Of a stretch of 64,000 bases of DNA, positions 39,655 to 51,595 are shown piece by piece. The notes beneath the pieces were generated by a model. The model was not told the origin of the DNA and searched no databases. It was given only the letters and a program-made list of their open reading frames with translations. The stretch lies in the NCBI GenBank assembly GCA_964023205.1, contig OZ026844.1, forward strand, positions 31,171,326 through 31,235,325, written 5' to 3'. Both the position numbers and the translations under genes were made by a program. The DNA is from Lutraria lutraria. Its lineage: Eukaryota > Mollusca > Bivalvia > Venerida > Mactridae. How positions within the stretch are numbered: position 1 is the stretch's first letter; each line of letters opens with the position of its first letter.

Positions 39655-42600
39655 TCATTTTCCAAGTCCGATAAAATACAGTGCTGGGTCGATATGCTTG
39701 CCTCTACCTCCATACTGTTTCCATGATTTTGCTGACCGAAATCTTCTAAACTTTTCTGCAGCCCACCAACGTTTAGTTCTTTGATCGTGTATATAAGAAG
39801 AGTCTTTGTCTTCCAAAACACCATCCGTTTCCGAAACAATGTCGTCATCGTCACTTTCTTTGGCATATATCTGATATTGATCACTTTCGCCCAGATTAGA
39901 AGAACCAAATGTCAGATCGTACGGAGTCTTAGTTAGTCTAGACTCATCGGATTCGGTTGGAATTTCAATTTGATTTTCGGCGTCATATTCAACTTCGTCA
40001 TTACTCTCGTCAACTCCAATATCATAGTCAAAATTATCGAACTCTTCGTCATTCAGTGACCTATCTAATGTGACCTCAAGTTGTTGTTTTCCGGCCTGGA
40101 TTGGGTAGAGGTTCTCTGAAAATACTTCTGGTGCTCTTTTGTTTCCATAGAGATTATTCAAATCTCGCAATATCTTGTATGTTGATGTCCGTTCCAGGAA
40201 TGGGTTTGCTGAAACTTGACCTTTTGTGTAATAATTATTTGGACTGGTATTTTCAACTATGATTTTCCCTACCAGTTTCTGCATCGTTTGCAGCAAGTGT
40301 TTGTCAGTTGGAAAAAGTCCACTGGGCACCACGTTTTCTGCTGTTTCAATGGGAACCGTGCGTTTCCCTAAGCCCTGATGAAAGAATCGGAATCGGTCAG
40401 GTCTCATGCCTCTTTTGTAAGGGTCGTACTGTGTCTGAGTGTTAGGGGCATGCCACCAAAATCTCTTTGCAACTATTGGGATGTTAGTTCTGTCAGCTTG
40501 AACGATAGGTTGATCTGTTTCTGAAAATTAAAACAATCTGAGATTAATGACAGTTTCGATGCCTGTTATCCGATATTAGACCGACGTAATTGGCTAAGAA
40601 TTAAAATCATGCCAATGGTGTTAGTATACAATTCAGTTATCTATCTTACAGCGCTGGCAATGAAACTCGTAAACTGTTCAGAGAATAATTATTTACAATC
40701 GAAGGGTTGCAAGATATTCATGATTTTAATATTTGTCAGTTCTTANNNNNNNNNNNNNNNNNNNNNNNNNNNNNNNNNNNNNNNNNNNNNNNNNNNNNNN
40801 NNNNNNNNNNNNNNNNNNNNNNNNNNNNNNNNNNNNNNNNNNNNNNNNNNNNNNNNNNNNNNNNNNNNNNNNNNNNNNNNNNNNNNNNNNNNNNNNNNNN
40901 NNNNNNNNNNNNNNNNNNNNNNNNNNNNNNNNNNNNNNNNNNNNNAACAACTCTTAAACTGTACGTTTAAGGATCACAGACTTTAATGTAATGGAACAAA
41001 GATTTTAATGGAACGACCGGGGTATAAGAGAACTGAATAAGGAAAAATGAGAACGAAACTTTTACAATTAGTATTATGAATAGTTATATCTCATTCAAAG
41101 AAGTAATTTATATATGGTTTCATGCTTGCTTGATGGTCGATGATAAAACGTATCAATGTTTACCACTGGAAGAAACAACATTGAGTGTATATATACAAAA
41201 CAATTTACTAGATTGCAAATTGAGCCGACAATATTGTTGTAACATACAAATAACATTTCATTGTCATTTTTTACTTTATGCATGGCAAACGCCAGGATAT
41301 TATTGAAACACCAGACATACGTCATTTTATTTTTGGTTTCATGGCATTTACATTGGAAGTATGATATTGTATCTAGTCACATTTTACGATTTTATTTTGT
41401 ATATTGTTTACGATTACTCCCATTGCAACAAACAAGCGCCTGTATTATTGTTGTTATCTCATTGTGCTGCACGCGCATATCTATCCAGCACGACAGTAAA
41501 TCGTATTTTAGGAAACTCGTCTGAAATGTATTGACCCAGTGTGGTATCCTGCAAGCCTCATCAAGTATGTTTCAGTCTGGCGGTGTCACACTACGTATTT
41601 CCACCGAGATATCATTTATTGGTTTGGGATAGCCGGCACACGGACCGCAATTAATCAAACCATGACACTGCGTTATCTACGTGCGTTCTGATTGGCTAAG
41701 TCGAGAGCAGAATTAATCAACAAACTGTTATAAATAAATGACTTATTGAGTAAGTGAATTGGTTGAATATTTTTTCTCCGTATAATACATCTGCTCTTAC
41801 GTTTGCAATCAATTAAGGAACCTATTTCGTTTTGCATACTTGAATTTTGTGGCCATTAATATTTACGAGACTTTACTGGTTGGCGTTCGTGATATCATAC
41901 GAAGCGGGCATGTTGGTCATTAAGTTATTACATGCAAGAAATGCTCTCTTAGTGACATTGCAATGACCTGTGAAGTAGATAACAAATCGGCAATCGCTCA
42001 TAATTCATCTAACGTCGTTTCCTAAACTGTAATCTAAGCTAATGTTCAAGCTACGCTTTTATCGACATTTTTATTACGCAGATTGAAGTAAAACTTTTTA
42101 CATGTTTACATGTATATATCTGCTTGTGTAGAAGCTATAATTTAAACTACAAGATATTCCTCGACATCCAACAATCCACAATAAGCGCCGTTTAATGCCA
42201 TCTAACTGTTTCTCGGAGCACCGTCAAATTATAATGATTATTGTAGCCAAACCGTAGGTATTTATCCATATATACCAGACTTAGATCACCGGTTTAGACA
42301 TCTAATTGCACACGGTGTATTCATAATGATGTAGTATATTGTAAGCACATATATGCATAGATTTCGGGAGCAATGTTTAGGATGCCAACAAGTCATTTCG
42401 ATGTTAATACAATCAATATACTACCTAGATGTTCATTCAATCGTAAGTTATAAAACAACTGGACATTTTAATTTCCTATGTAGGAAGACATCAGAGACAG
42501 AAAAATGCCATTGTCTGCTTAAATATGCAAGGATGGATAAAAATGTTCGCTACAAGTTTCAGTCAGACAAAAATTCCCTTTCAACGAAAGCGGAATGTTT

Positions 42601-45600
42601 TTTTGGGGGCAAAATTTTGTATGTGAGAGAGGCACAGAGTACAGTATGTATGGTAAAATACAGTGCACTTGTGTATTCCATAATGTTCTTTTGTTCTTAA
42701 ACTGAACACTCAGTCTGTTTTAAAACTCTTTGTGGTAACTGGGTCTTGTGATTGTCTTTGCAGATCTTTGGTTGTAATCTGGTATGGACTTTTCGTTATA
42801 CAAACATATTAAAAAATTCAATAGGCGATAAACACGACATATCAATGTTTTAAGACATGATTGTATGATGTTTAAATATAACCAGTTTTACTATCCCTTT
42901 TAAAGTTTGATCAATGGTTAAGGCGATGTCTTAATTAGTTGAATATATAAAAGTTGAGCACGCAAGCAGATTGATAAATCATTTTTATCAAAACTTGAAA
43001 AAAAGTCTTTCTTACACGATGCCGCATTTTCATTGATAGTCATAATGTAAGCTTTGGCATCATTTAATTTAAAATACACCAAACAGGCGAAAAATAGCAA
43101 TTTCGCAAATACGTAAATGTGTATGTATGTATTGAATATATCTTCAGGAGCTGACAAAGTTGGTGGAACAAATTACTGATAAGCCAATTTTACAATCGTT
43201 TCGCTTGTAGTTCGTCAGAACAGATAGGCGTGACAAGCGGGCGATAAAGCCAGAAACATCTATATTGCTAATCCTGTCTGTGTGATATTGGTTTAAATCA
43301 TTCAGAAAGCATGGTTGATTAAACTGCTGCTAGATATCGGAGGAAGCCAACTAGACTGTTCGATATGACGTTGGTCAGTGGTTTGTTCAGGGAATAAAAG
43401 TCACACATAAGGATTCTTTGTTTAATCACAAAACTTAGATTGAAATAAAACGAACGTATTCTCCTCAAACCACAGGTTTAGAGAACATTGAAGATAAGGG
43501 TAGTCTTGTGATAAGCCATAATATTAGCGATATTACGATAGAAAACAAATAAGTGCGTGTAATCTCCTTAAATGTATTTACGACCCCTGATTTTACAGAG
43601 AAAATTTGATTCCATGGTCAGCGAACTCCAAACTTCTCAGTAAGCGAGATAACTAAAAAAAACTAATTAAAACTGCTACCATCCTTGTTTTGTACCAATT
43701 TAATTCAAATCATTAAAAGCTGGGATGTCAAGTTATTATCTCGTGCGTGTATTCTTCAAGTAGCTCTTATTAATTGATTATAGTTATTTATCTATAGTTT
43801 GTAGATAAAGCTGAGTGTTTGGTAATCTTTCAATGAGTACATGTAGAAGTTTTTGTTCTTTAGTGATTCCAGTAGGGGGTGATTGATGGTCTCACGCTGG
43901 ACTACTGAACGCAAGGTCGTGGGTTAATATCTCGGCCCCAACTTCCAATATTTTTGAGACGCGTTTACAGCGCCCCAATCCCGATAACCGAGTCAAGTAC
44001 TGCGATACGAAAATCGCAGGAAACGGATGAGGCATGTATCGGTGCTTTCCATCGAGCACGATAAACAACCAGTACAAGCTATTCGATAAGAGTATTGCGA
44101 TACGTATAAATGCCGTACATACAAATCTTATCTCTACCTCTCTCTCTCTCTGGGACGGCTTTGAAATGACCATGAATGTCGAATTGGCCGTTAAACAACT
44201 GCACTTAAACTAGTGACCCTAGTAATGTATGTAGCAGCGTCAACAGAAATGTTTGTACTGTTCATACTGTGGTTTCATGGTATGCAGCTAATGTACGAGG
44301 ATTCGAGGGATTGCGTTAACATTAATGTTTAATTATCACCTGATGGCTTCAAAATTATGCCTTATTGTATTACTGTCTGAATGTGGAAACTGTCTCATGT
44401 TTTAGGAGTAAAATATTGCTTGTTTCTGGTTACCCAACCAATCCTTTTTTTCATTGCATCCCTATACTTTGCATTAGGCCCGAGGAACGGGCTCACTTTC
44501 TCACTTTTTTACCTTCTATACACTTTCAAGCGCCAAAAAACCCCCGCTCTGGCCAATCTATCCTATATTTTAATGAGCATTTTACCTGAAACAAACACTT
44601 TCTGTGTCTTCTTTTATAAAGTGTTTTGTTTGGAAGTTGGTGGCTTAAAATTGTGTGTTGTCTTGACTATGGAATTCAACACCGCCCTCACCAAATACAT
44701 CACGTTATAACACGCAGACATTATAGCAAACATGTTGAAAACATCGTTTAATTATATATATTGCTTTTACAGCATGTTGTCGATTGTAATTTGATATGGA
44801 CTTTATCACTATTCATAAATATATGAACAAAATAAGAGACAAAAACGACATATAAATATATAAAAGCAAACTTGTATCTTGGTCATTTTATTTAGTTCAT
44901 ATAGTTGAAGGTATTAGTTGTTTTTCGAATTCATTTTAGCTCACCAGGTGCAGAGGGTGACTTGATTTTACAAATCTTGTCAGAAACTACATGTACATAG
45001 TTTAGAGCTTAGATAATTGGTGTGTACTTAGGTCTAGTGGTCCTCTACCAAGTTTGGTTCAAACTATTTTAAAGTCTCATTTAAAAATCTTCTCCAGAGG
45101 TGCAAGGCCTGGATTTCTTTTTTATTTCGTATGTACTATGTATCATTGTGTAGTGAACCTCAACTAAGTTTGTTAAAATCATGGCCCTGGTGTCAAAACT
45201 GGCTCTGCTCCAGGGGTTACTTCATTTTACAAATGGGTATATGTTGGGAAAAATGAAAAATCTTCTTTTAGTTCCAGAAAGCAATGTGTTGTTAAATTAT
45301 CTAGCCTAATTTTCTATTCTAAAGTGATCTCTTTTGGTTGGCAGTGTTATATACTCTCTAAATCAAAGATCATTTTCCAGTGAGCGATTATAGGGGCCAT
45401 TACGGCCCTCTTGTTTTGATTCACATTATATATTTTACCTTGAATGAGTTACTTTCATCTCATGAACTCGTACGTGCGTTGAATACCAGGTGGCTACCAT
45501 GATTTACCAATGGATACGACGACGCGCATTTGGGACTCGAGTGGTCTAGTTTTCGGATATCTGATTTTCGGATATCTTTAAGTAATCTCGTACTAAGATT

Positions 45601-48600
45601 TTCATTGTTTTCGCAAATTAATCAACATCTTATTTTGATGATTGGTCAACTGATTGACTGATACTTGTCAATCCAGAAACATTAATGAGGAAAATATGCG
45701 GAACTATCAAAATTAGTCATTCAGGCAACCCTTAAAATTGTTGGTCTGAGGTTATGCGACGGACTCGTTTAAAAAAACATGGATCAAACTTTTATAGCGA
45801 TTTTGACAATTCTATTTTCGTTTTCGATCAGAATACAAGCATATAATGTTAACTGATAAAATCCTGTCTATTTACCAACTGTGAAAAGTTGGGGTCGAGC
45901 TATTTAGCAAACCCAATTTGATTTAAGGATTGCTTTACTAACTATAAAAGCCGAGAACAAAACACTTGTGAGATCACTGAACTTGTGCGTATAGGTCTAT
46001 AAAACACTTTTGAAATAACCATTGTCTGCAAATTCATTGAGTCACAGAAAATACAGCGATACTTCCGTAATTTTTGCTGTCTATGGCAGTAACAGTAAAG
46101 CGGTATCGTTTACTAGTGTGAAATATGCTATATTGGATAATAGTTATGTAAAATGTTGTGATTGTTTGTAATTACGATCAAATCTGGAATAACATGAAGA
46201 CGAATATAGCAACTAATTAATTGTAAATAGAGTAAGTCAAGTTACATAACATTTCAACCCCAAAAGATGTATTAATTCGTTTAGCGCCATTTGATACAAC
46301 TGACTGTTTGCTGACGGGAGTGGCGTTTAATAACGCTCTTCCAGCATATATGTTAACGACTTCAGCATTTATTGCCTTAACCTAAACAACTGTAGCATTT
46401 ATCTATTAATCTACACAACTGAATCATTTATTGTATTAATCTAAACAAATGTAGCATTTATTTATTAATCTAAACAAATGTAGCATTTATTTATTAATCT
46501 AAACAAATGTAGCATTTATTTATTAATCTAAACGACTGTAGCATTTATTTATTGACCTAAACGACTGTAGCATTTATTTATTAACCTAAACAAATGTAGC
46601 ATTTATTTATTAATCTAAACGACTGTAGCATTTATTTATTAACCGAAACAACTGTAGCATTTATTTATTAATCTAAACAACTGTAGAATATATTGCATCA
46701 ACCTAATCAACTGTAGCATTTATTTATTAATCTAAACAACTGTAGAATATATTGCATCAACCTAATCAACTGTAGCATTTATTGTATTACTATCAACACC
46801 TGTAGCATTTATTTATTAATCTAAACAATGTAGCATTTATTTATTAATCTATAAAACTGTAGCATTAGTTGTATTAATCTAAACAATTTCAGCATTTATT
46901 GCATGAACCTTATCAACTGTTGCATTTATTGTATTAATCTGAACTGATTCGATCCATATGTTCATCAGATACCGCCAGACACGATTAACTTTGCAATCTT
47001 ATAATATCTTCCATGGTATGTTTTATACATAAAAGTTGAAATATCATTTTAGTACGTTACAAGGTTAGCTTTTAAAAAGCTAGAAAGCGGCTCAGTTCGT
47101 TCTTATCATAGGGAGAGGTGTGGACATGAACAGAACATTGTTGCGCAGTAATGTCTACCCAATTATGTATATATATGCTTTAAACGAAAAAAGAAAAAAA
47201 CTCATATGAATATCTGAACTTGATTATAAATTTTTATAATGTTCAACACACTATTATGATCATAGAAAACATGAAATGCAAAAATAAACAAATATCTGAA
47301 GCCTATGGATATGCTATTTAATTGCTGAAAAACAATGCATTGTTAAAGAACAAATATATAACTAAAACAACAACAAATAAGATCATCCGTTAAATGGCCA
47401 ACAAACAATGAATGATCATCATCATGTGGTTAGGGTTTCGCGATTGAATTATTTTTTAGGGAGTTATTGCCATTTGTTGAATTTTACATTTAAATGCTTC
47501 TGTGCGCAACTACTCTTATACTCGTATTTCCCATGAAATGTTCACCAAACGTTCACAGAATGATTATCATCAAGTGCTACAGCGCATATTATCAGGGCTT
47601 TGCGATTGAATTATTTTTGAGGGAGTTTTTGCCATTTGTTGAATTTTACATTTAAATGCTTCTGTGCGCAACTACTCTTATACTCGTATTTCCCATGAAA
47701 TGTTCACCAAACGTTCACAGAATGATTATCATCAAGTGCTACAGCGCATATTATCAGGGTTTTGCGATTGAATTATTTTTGAGGGAGTTATTGTCATTTG
47801 TTGAATTTTACATTTAAATGCTTCTGTGCGCAACTACTCTTATACTCGTATTTCCCATGAAATGTTCACCAAACGTTCACAGAATGATTATCATCAAGTG
47901 CTGCAGCACATATTATCAGGGTTTTGCGATTGAATTATTTTTGAGGGAGTTTTTGCCATTTGTTGAATTTTACATTTAAATGCTTCTGTGCGCAACTACT
48001 CTTATACTCGTATTTCCCATGAAATGTTCACCAAACGTTCACAGAATGATTATCATCAAGTGCTACAGCGCATATTATCAGGGTTTTGCGATTGAATTAT
48101 TTTTGAGGGAGTTATTGTCATTTGTTGAATTTTACATTTAAATGCTTCTGTGCGCAACTACTCTTATACTCGTATTTCCCATGAAATGTTCACCAAACGT
48201 TCACAGAATGATTATCATCAAGTGCTACAGCACATATTATCAGGGTTTTGCGATTGAATCATTTTTAGGAGGTATTGTCCTTTGTTTGCCTCGTATATTT
48301 CAATGTACATTTTGCCCGACATCATTAAAGTGATTTTCATCAAGTAAGTCACTTATTTCCTTTTGTTTTTCCTCTTTAAAAAAATAAGCAAAGTCTGACT
48401 GTACCCTTTCGATAAAGATACATCCGCAGCGAGGGACACACTGTCTGTGACAGCTTCTTGTACTAGTATTTAAGTATGAATATCGGCATATCTTTCAACT
48501 TTGCAAACATGTGGCCCAACATCCACTGCTACGACAGTCGCCTTATGCGTCGACAAATGGGTACTGGATTCCAGACTTTCTTGCCACGTTTGTATTTTAC

Positions 48601-50189
48601 TCTGTTTGAAGTCGTTCAACGCATGACATATAACGTATTTACTCATGTGTATTAATTATAATCATATTGTAAAAATGATTATCATACTTTATTTATGCTA
48701 TCTCTTTGAACATACACGTTCTATTGCAACAATGTGTCGTCATATTATATGAACTTCACAATTGTATTTTAAGATGATATTTCAGACCATAATTAATTGA
48801 TTATCATTGTGACCATACATTTTAGCTGATTGTCAAAGATTATTATTAATTTTGAAGTTGATCCACAAAGAAACAATAGTTTGTTTAATCTGCTACCTAT
48901 AGTATTCTAGGCTGTCCATAATAATGGACATTGTCTGATTTTATCTCTACTGACAGTGAAATAGACAAGTAGTAAAATGAGATGTTCAGAAGTTAACAAT
49001 GAGATACATAGAACAGCGGAACGGATACTTTATGAAGTAACTAGAGCCATGACTCACCATCATTTATACATGCATGTGTACATATAATAAACATGCGACA
49101 TAAGAGGAAACGTAAAAACGTTAGTAATAAAACAGAAGGTAGGAGAAACCAAATCGCTAAATAAACTTGTTAGTAAGAAAGCTAAATAATGCGCAGCCAG
49201 AGAGTGGTAAAACATATGACTAGGAAATTAAGGAAAGACATGATCACAATCAGCCAAAACTGAGGGTTGAAGTTCGTTCTCGTCAATTTTTGCAGAGCTT
49301 AAAATGTCCGATTTGCGCGTTCAGTTTTTATACATATAGGTATTCATGACACCAGAGATAAACTGTAAAATGGTTTTAGCATATTTTGTTTTAAAGTATT
49401 ATACTATTTTTTCATGTTCTGAAAGAAAATATCAACGGTAGGTCTGCTACAGTGAAGATAACAACGCGCTCGCGTTCTTGAATTGTTTTTTTTTTTAATT
49501 ACGCAAAAGCAAAAACAACATACATTATATAGAAACAATATAAAGAACATACAAAATATGCCAACATGTTTACATTATACTCCAACTTTATCAAATAACT
49601 TAGCACCAGCCTAGTTTAACATATGATACCAGATATCAGACGTAATAAGTTCGAAATATGAGATTATAGAAATCAAGGAAATGGTGAAACAGTTTAAAAC
49701 AATTGCTTGAAACATTTGTATGGTAAAGAAAACATTCATTTAGTTCCATTCTCTCATATTATTTGATATGACACATACCATGTACAAAATGTATACATAC
49801 ATAAAGAATGTTGATGTAGTTCATCAGTATTTATATTTGATTTGAATACTTGTTGAAGGCTTCGTTGAACATAAGATATTCATCTAGTTATTTGTTATCA
49901 TGCTTATTGTATTTTATAATATGCTTTGTCAAATTTTCGAGCTGTTATCGAATATCAGTTTTTACATTATGTTATAATGTATCTTCTCCGTTACATTTCT
50001 TTTATTAATATGTCCTGTATATATCTGTAAATATGTTGTCCTCATGGGCCGCAAGGCTTAATGGATTTGAATTTCAAATAAAATTATTATTATTATTATT
50101 AAGTCTTAAATCTTACCTTGGCTTAGAGTGTCGTCTGTTTTCACTAGCTCCACACCAAAAAGAATCCATAACAATAATAAGTTTCGCAT
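39655..50189 (-). CDS. Secreted prohormone / neuropeptide-like precursor with two GL-amide modules
   Basis: Coding exons on the minus strand: 50189-50117 and 40520-39655 (stop), joined across a 9.6-kb intron with GT/AG ends and matching phase, giving 312 residues. Residues 1-18 (MRNLLLLWILFGVELVKT) form a signal peptide. Dibasic KR sites lie at 43-44, 60-61, 77-78, 152-153 and 274-275. Module 1 (45-75) runs from FWWHAPN to HQGL, then GKR, predicting an amidated ...FRFFHQGL-NH2. Module 2 (276-310) runs from WWAAEKF to LYFIGL, then a terminal GK, predicting ...ALYFIGL-NH2. Between lies an Asp/Glu-rich spacer with no cysteines. The architecture is that of a peptide hormone precursor processed in the regulated secretory pathway. 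The product family is not recognised. The (F/Y)xxGL-amide ends recall allatostatin-A/buccalin, and FIGL recalls tachykinin FxGLM, but neither match is convincing. Confidence 0.82.
40746..40945. other. Assembly gap (200 N)
   Basis: Exactly 200 N, the usual placeholder for a gap of unknown size, lying inside the prohormone intron about 225 bp upstream (in transcript sense) of exon 40520-39655. A small exon could be hidden, though the two visible exons join in frame without one. Confidence 0.99.
40950..43860 (-). other. Prohormone intron, part without recognised features
   Basis: AT-rich. An open frame at 42353-42700 (+) has no supporting context. The stretches near 42770-42850 and 44775-44860 resemble each other weakly (ATTGTAAT-TGATATGGACTT then CGACATAT-AA) and may be an old duplicated repeat. 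Confidence 0.45.
43868..44196 (+). mobile_element. SINE-like element, family C
   Basis: Head GGGGGTGATTGATGGTCTCA and CAAGGTCGTGGGTTAATATC (tRNA-like boxes). A body with GCGCCCCAATCCCGATAACC and GAGGCATGTATCGGTGCTTT follows. A (TC)n stretch precedes GAATTGGCCGTTAAACAACT at the end. The final 'GGCCGTTAAAC' matches SINE B's tail and is a recurrent mollusc SINE ending. Confidence 0.6.
44936..45416 (+). repeat. Bivalve-type dispersed repeat (TTTTAGCTCACC...GGCCCTCTTGTT)
   Basis: Begins TTTTAGCTCACCAGGTGCAG, has CTCCAGGGGTTACTTCATTT inside and ends AGTGAGCGATTATAGGGGCC followed by ATTACGGCCCTCTTGTTTT. Boundary words match 19978-20242. Confidence 0.65.
46355..46945. repeat. 29-bp minisatellite, about 20 units
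   Basis: Unit approximates AACAAATGTAGCATTTATTT followed by ATTAATCTA. The central units (about 46440-46680) are nearly identical; outer units diverge (GAATATATTGCATCAACCT, TTTATTGTATTA). Within the prohormone intron. Confidence 0.93.
47432..48285. repeat. Satellite array, 162-bp unit, five full copies plus a partial
   Basis: Units start at 47432, 47594, 47756, 47918, 48080 and 48242, an exact 162-bp step each time, beginning AGGG(T/C)TTTGCGATTGAATT. Units differ at only a few positions (TTGCC/TTGTC, AGCGC/AGCAC, TACAG/TGCAG). The last unit breaks off after about 45 bp. Within the prohormone intron. Confidence 0.97.
49900..50100 (+). mobile_element. LINE-like 3' end with (ATT)n tail
   Basis: GTCCTCATGGGCCGCAAGGC then TTAATGGATTTGAATTTCAA, AATAAAA and (TTA)n. 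This is the form of an L2/CR1-like non-LTR 3' end. The left boundary is uncertain. It stops 16 bp from the donor of the prohormone signal-peptide exon. Confidence 0.55.
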
Positions 50190-50496
50190 TGTTATCCTGA
50201 AAAAAAAGCGTTTATCTTGATAATAAAAAGTACTGTAAAACGAATCATTGATATTAACAGTTGAATAATATGCTAAATAGTATATTTGCTTTGGAGATAG
50301 AACTATGATGGTAACTCAAATGTAAAATCAACGCAAGAGCTAAATATTTCTAAATTCAACACGGACATTATTTGTAGCATTGGAAGGATATGTCAAGAGA
50401 AAATAGTTTCGATAAAACGAATGAGATAAATAAACATTTACTATTTAACGCAATGATGAATAAAAAAACACAAAAATATACGTAATACAAACTTAC

Positions 50497-50690
50497 TAGT
50501 AGTCAAGGCTTTACTTGGTTTTCACTTAAACGTTCGCCAAAGTTTTTCAATTAATTATCAATTTTAAAAGTGTGGTCGCTTTTATCAATAATGCATTTAT
50601 AGCGTTCTTCAATCTCACTATCTTTATTATTTATCGATGGTTACTAACATCACTTTCGTCGACTGTTTAATACCAGAATCACTGAATGGC
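50497..50690 (-). other. Probable non-coding first exon of the prohormone gene
   Basis: Minus-strand donor ACTA|GTAAGT with last exon base 50497, pairing with the acceptor just before exon 50196-50117 (a long pyrimidine tract, then CAG). The 5' border is inferred from the TATA-like box at 50711-50718. Confidence 0.5.
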
Positions 50691-50710
50691 AAGCAGTACT
50701 GAACGCGCTC

Positions 50711-50718
50711 TTTAAATA
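50711..50718 (-). promoter_or_regulatory. TATA-like box for the prohormone gene
   Basis: TATTTAAA on the minus strand, about 520 bp upstream of the start codon and about 215 bp upstream of the first-exon donor. A start site near 50685 would follow. Tissue-specific peptide genes often use TATA promoters, but this is inference. Confidence 0.4.
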
Positions 50719-50759
50719 CACTGACAGATATCGGATACAGTCAAGCAGTGGCCCAACTC

Positions 50760-51505
50760 GCGCCGAGAGTTATCGCTAATTTCAAACTGGGAACGGCATA
50801 TGAAACAAATGCTGTATTACTTCTGTCAAACTCATTTAATATCAATGTGTCTGACAAGATGGGGTTCAATGAATAGATGTCACAATGATAGTAGACAAAT
50901 AAATGACAACAAATTCGATTAAAACGCGTACTGTCTTTGGAATTTGTTCCGAACTATCATACAAGCATGAGATACTCAATAATTTTGCAATATTTACATA
51001 TCCCTCCCTCAAAAGTTTTAAAAACTTGAAGAATGGTCGTAGTCTAAAGTCTTTGTTATAACACAATTCTTATCTTGCTACCGTATACACATGTACATAC
51101 GGTTTACTTTGGATAGGTTAAGCAAAAGCATTGCGCTGAAGAGTTGAGTGTTTGAGAGATATTGCAATAATATGACATTGAAGAAGAAACATTTACGTTT
51201 TATGGTTGCGTTGGTGTCCAAGTGGATATGGTTTCAATAGTTTTGTTTTATGCAGACTACATTTTACTTTTTTCAAAGACTTCTGAAAATTTGCGTAAAG
51301 GGTTTGCTTTTCTGTTTGGTCATTACAATAAATGGAAATTAAAATGGAAAAGTTGTGGTTTTCAGGAAGGCTGACATTTTTTCCACGACGTTTGAACTTT
51401 AACTACGATGGACAGAGTCTTGATATTGTTGACACAGTTTTTAATTTATTGCTTTTTGTAGAAGAGGGAGGCTTTTAATCATATAGACATATACGGTTAT
51501 TGTCT
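50760..51505. other. Upstream intergenic region of the prohormone gene
   Basis: AT-rich, no recognised gene. It may hold upstream regulatory sequence, but none is identifiable. Confidence 0.4.
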
Positions 51506-51509
51506 GCAA

Positions 51510-51595
51510 CATTCGCGAATTGCGGACTGTAGGCCAGAACGCAGTCCGAAATTCGCGAATGCGTTCCAACTTTATGCAAGCATATTATTTTGATT
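51510..51595. mobile_element. Hairpin element, copy 1 (CATTCGCGAATTGCGGACTG)
   Basis: Arms from CATTCGCGAATTGCGGACTG (51510) and its near-complement CAGTCCGAAATTCGCGAATG (ending 51561), around a short loop, followed by CGTTCCAACTTTATGCAAGC. The same downstream word is seen at 60440-60470. Confidence 0.7.

Noticed and set aside
42353..42700. 115-codon plus-strand open frame in the prohormone intron
   Set aside because: No family resemblance, inside a repeat-rich intron on the opposite strand; likely chance.
44365..44710. Two overlapping hydrophobic open frames
   Set aside because: Overlap in different frames, T-rich origin of the hydrophobicity, next to SINE and dispersed repeats.
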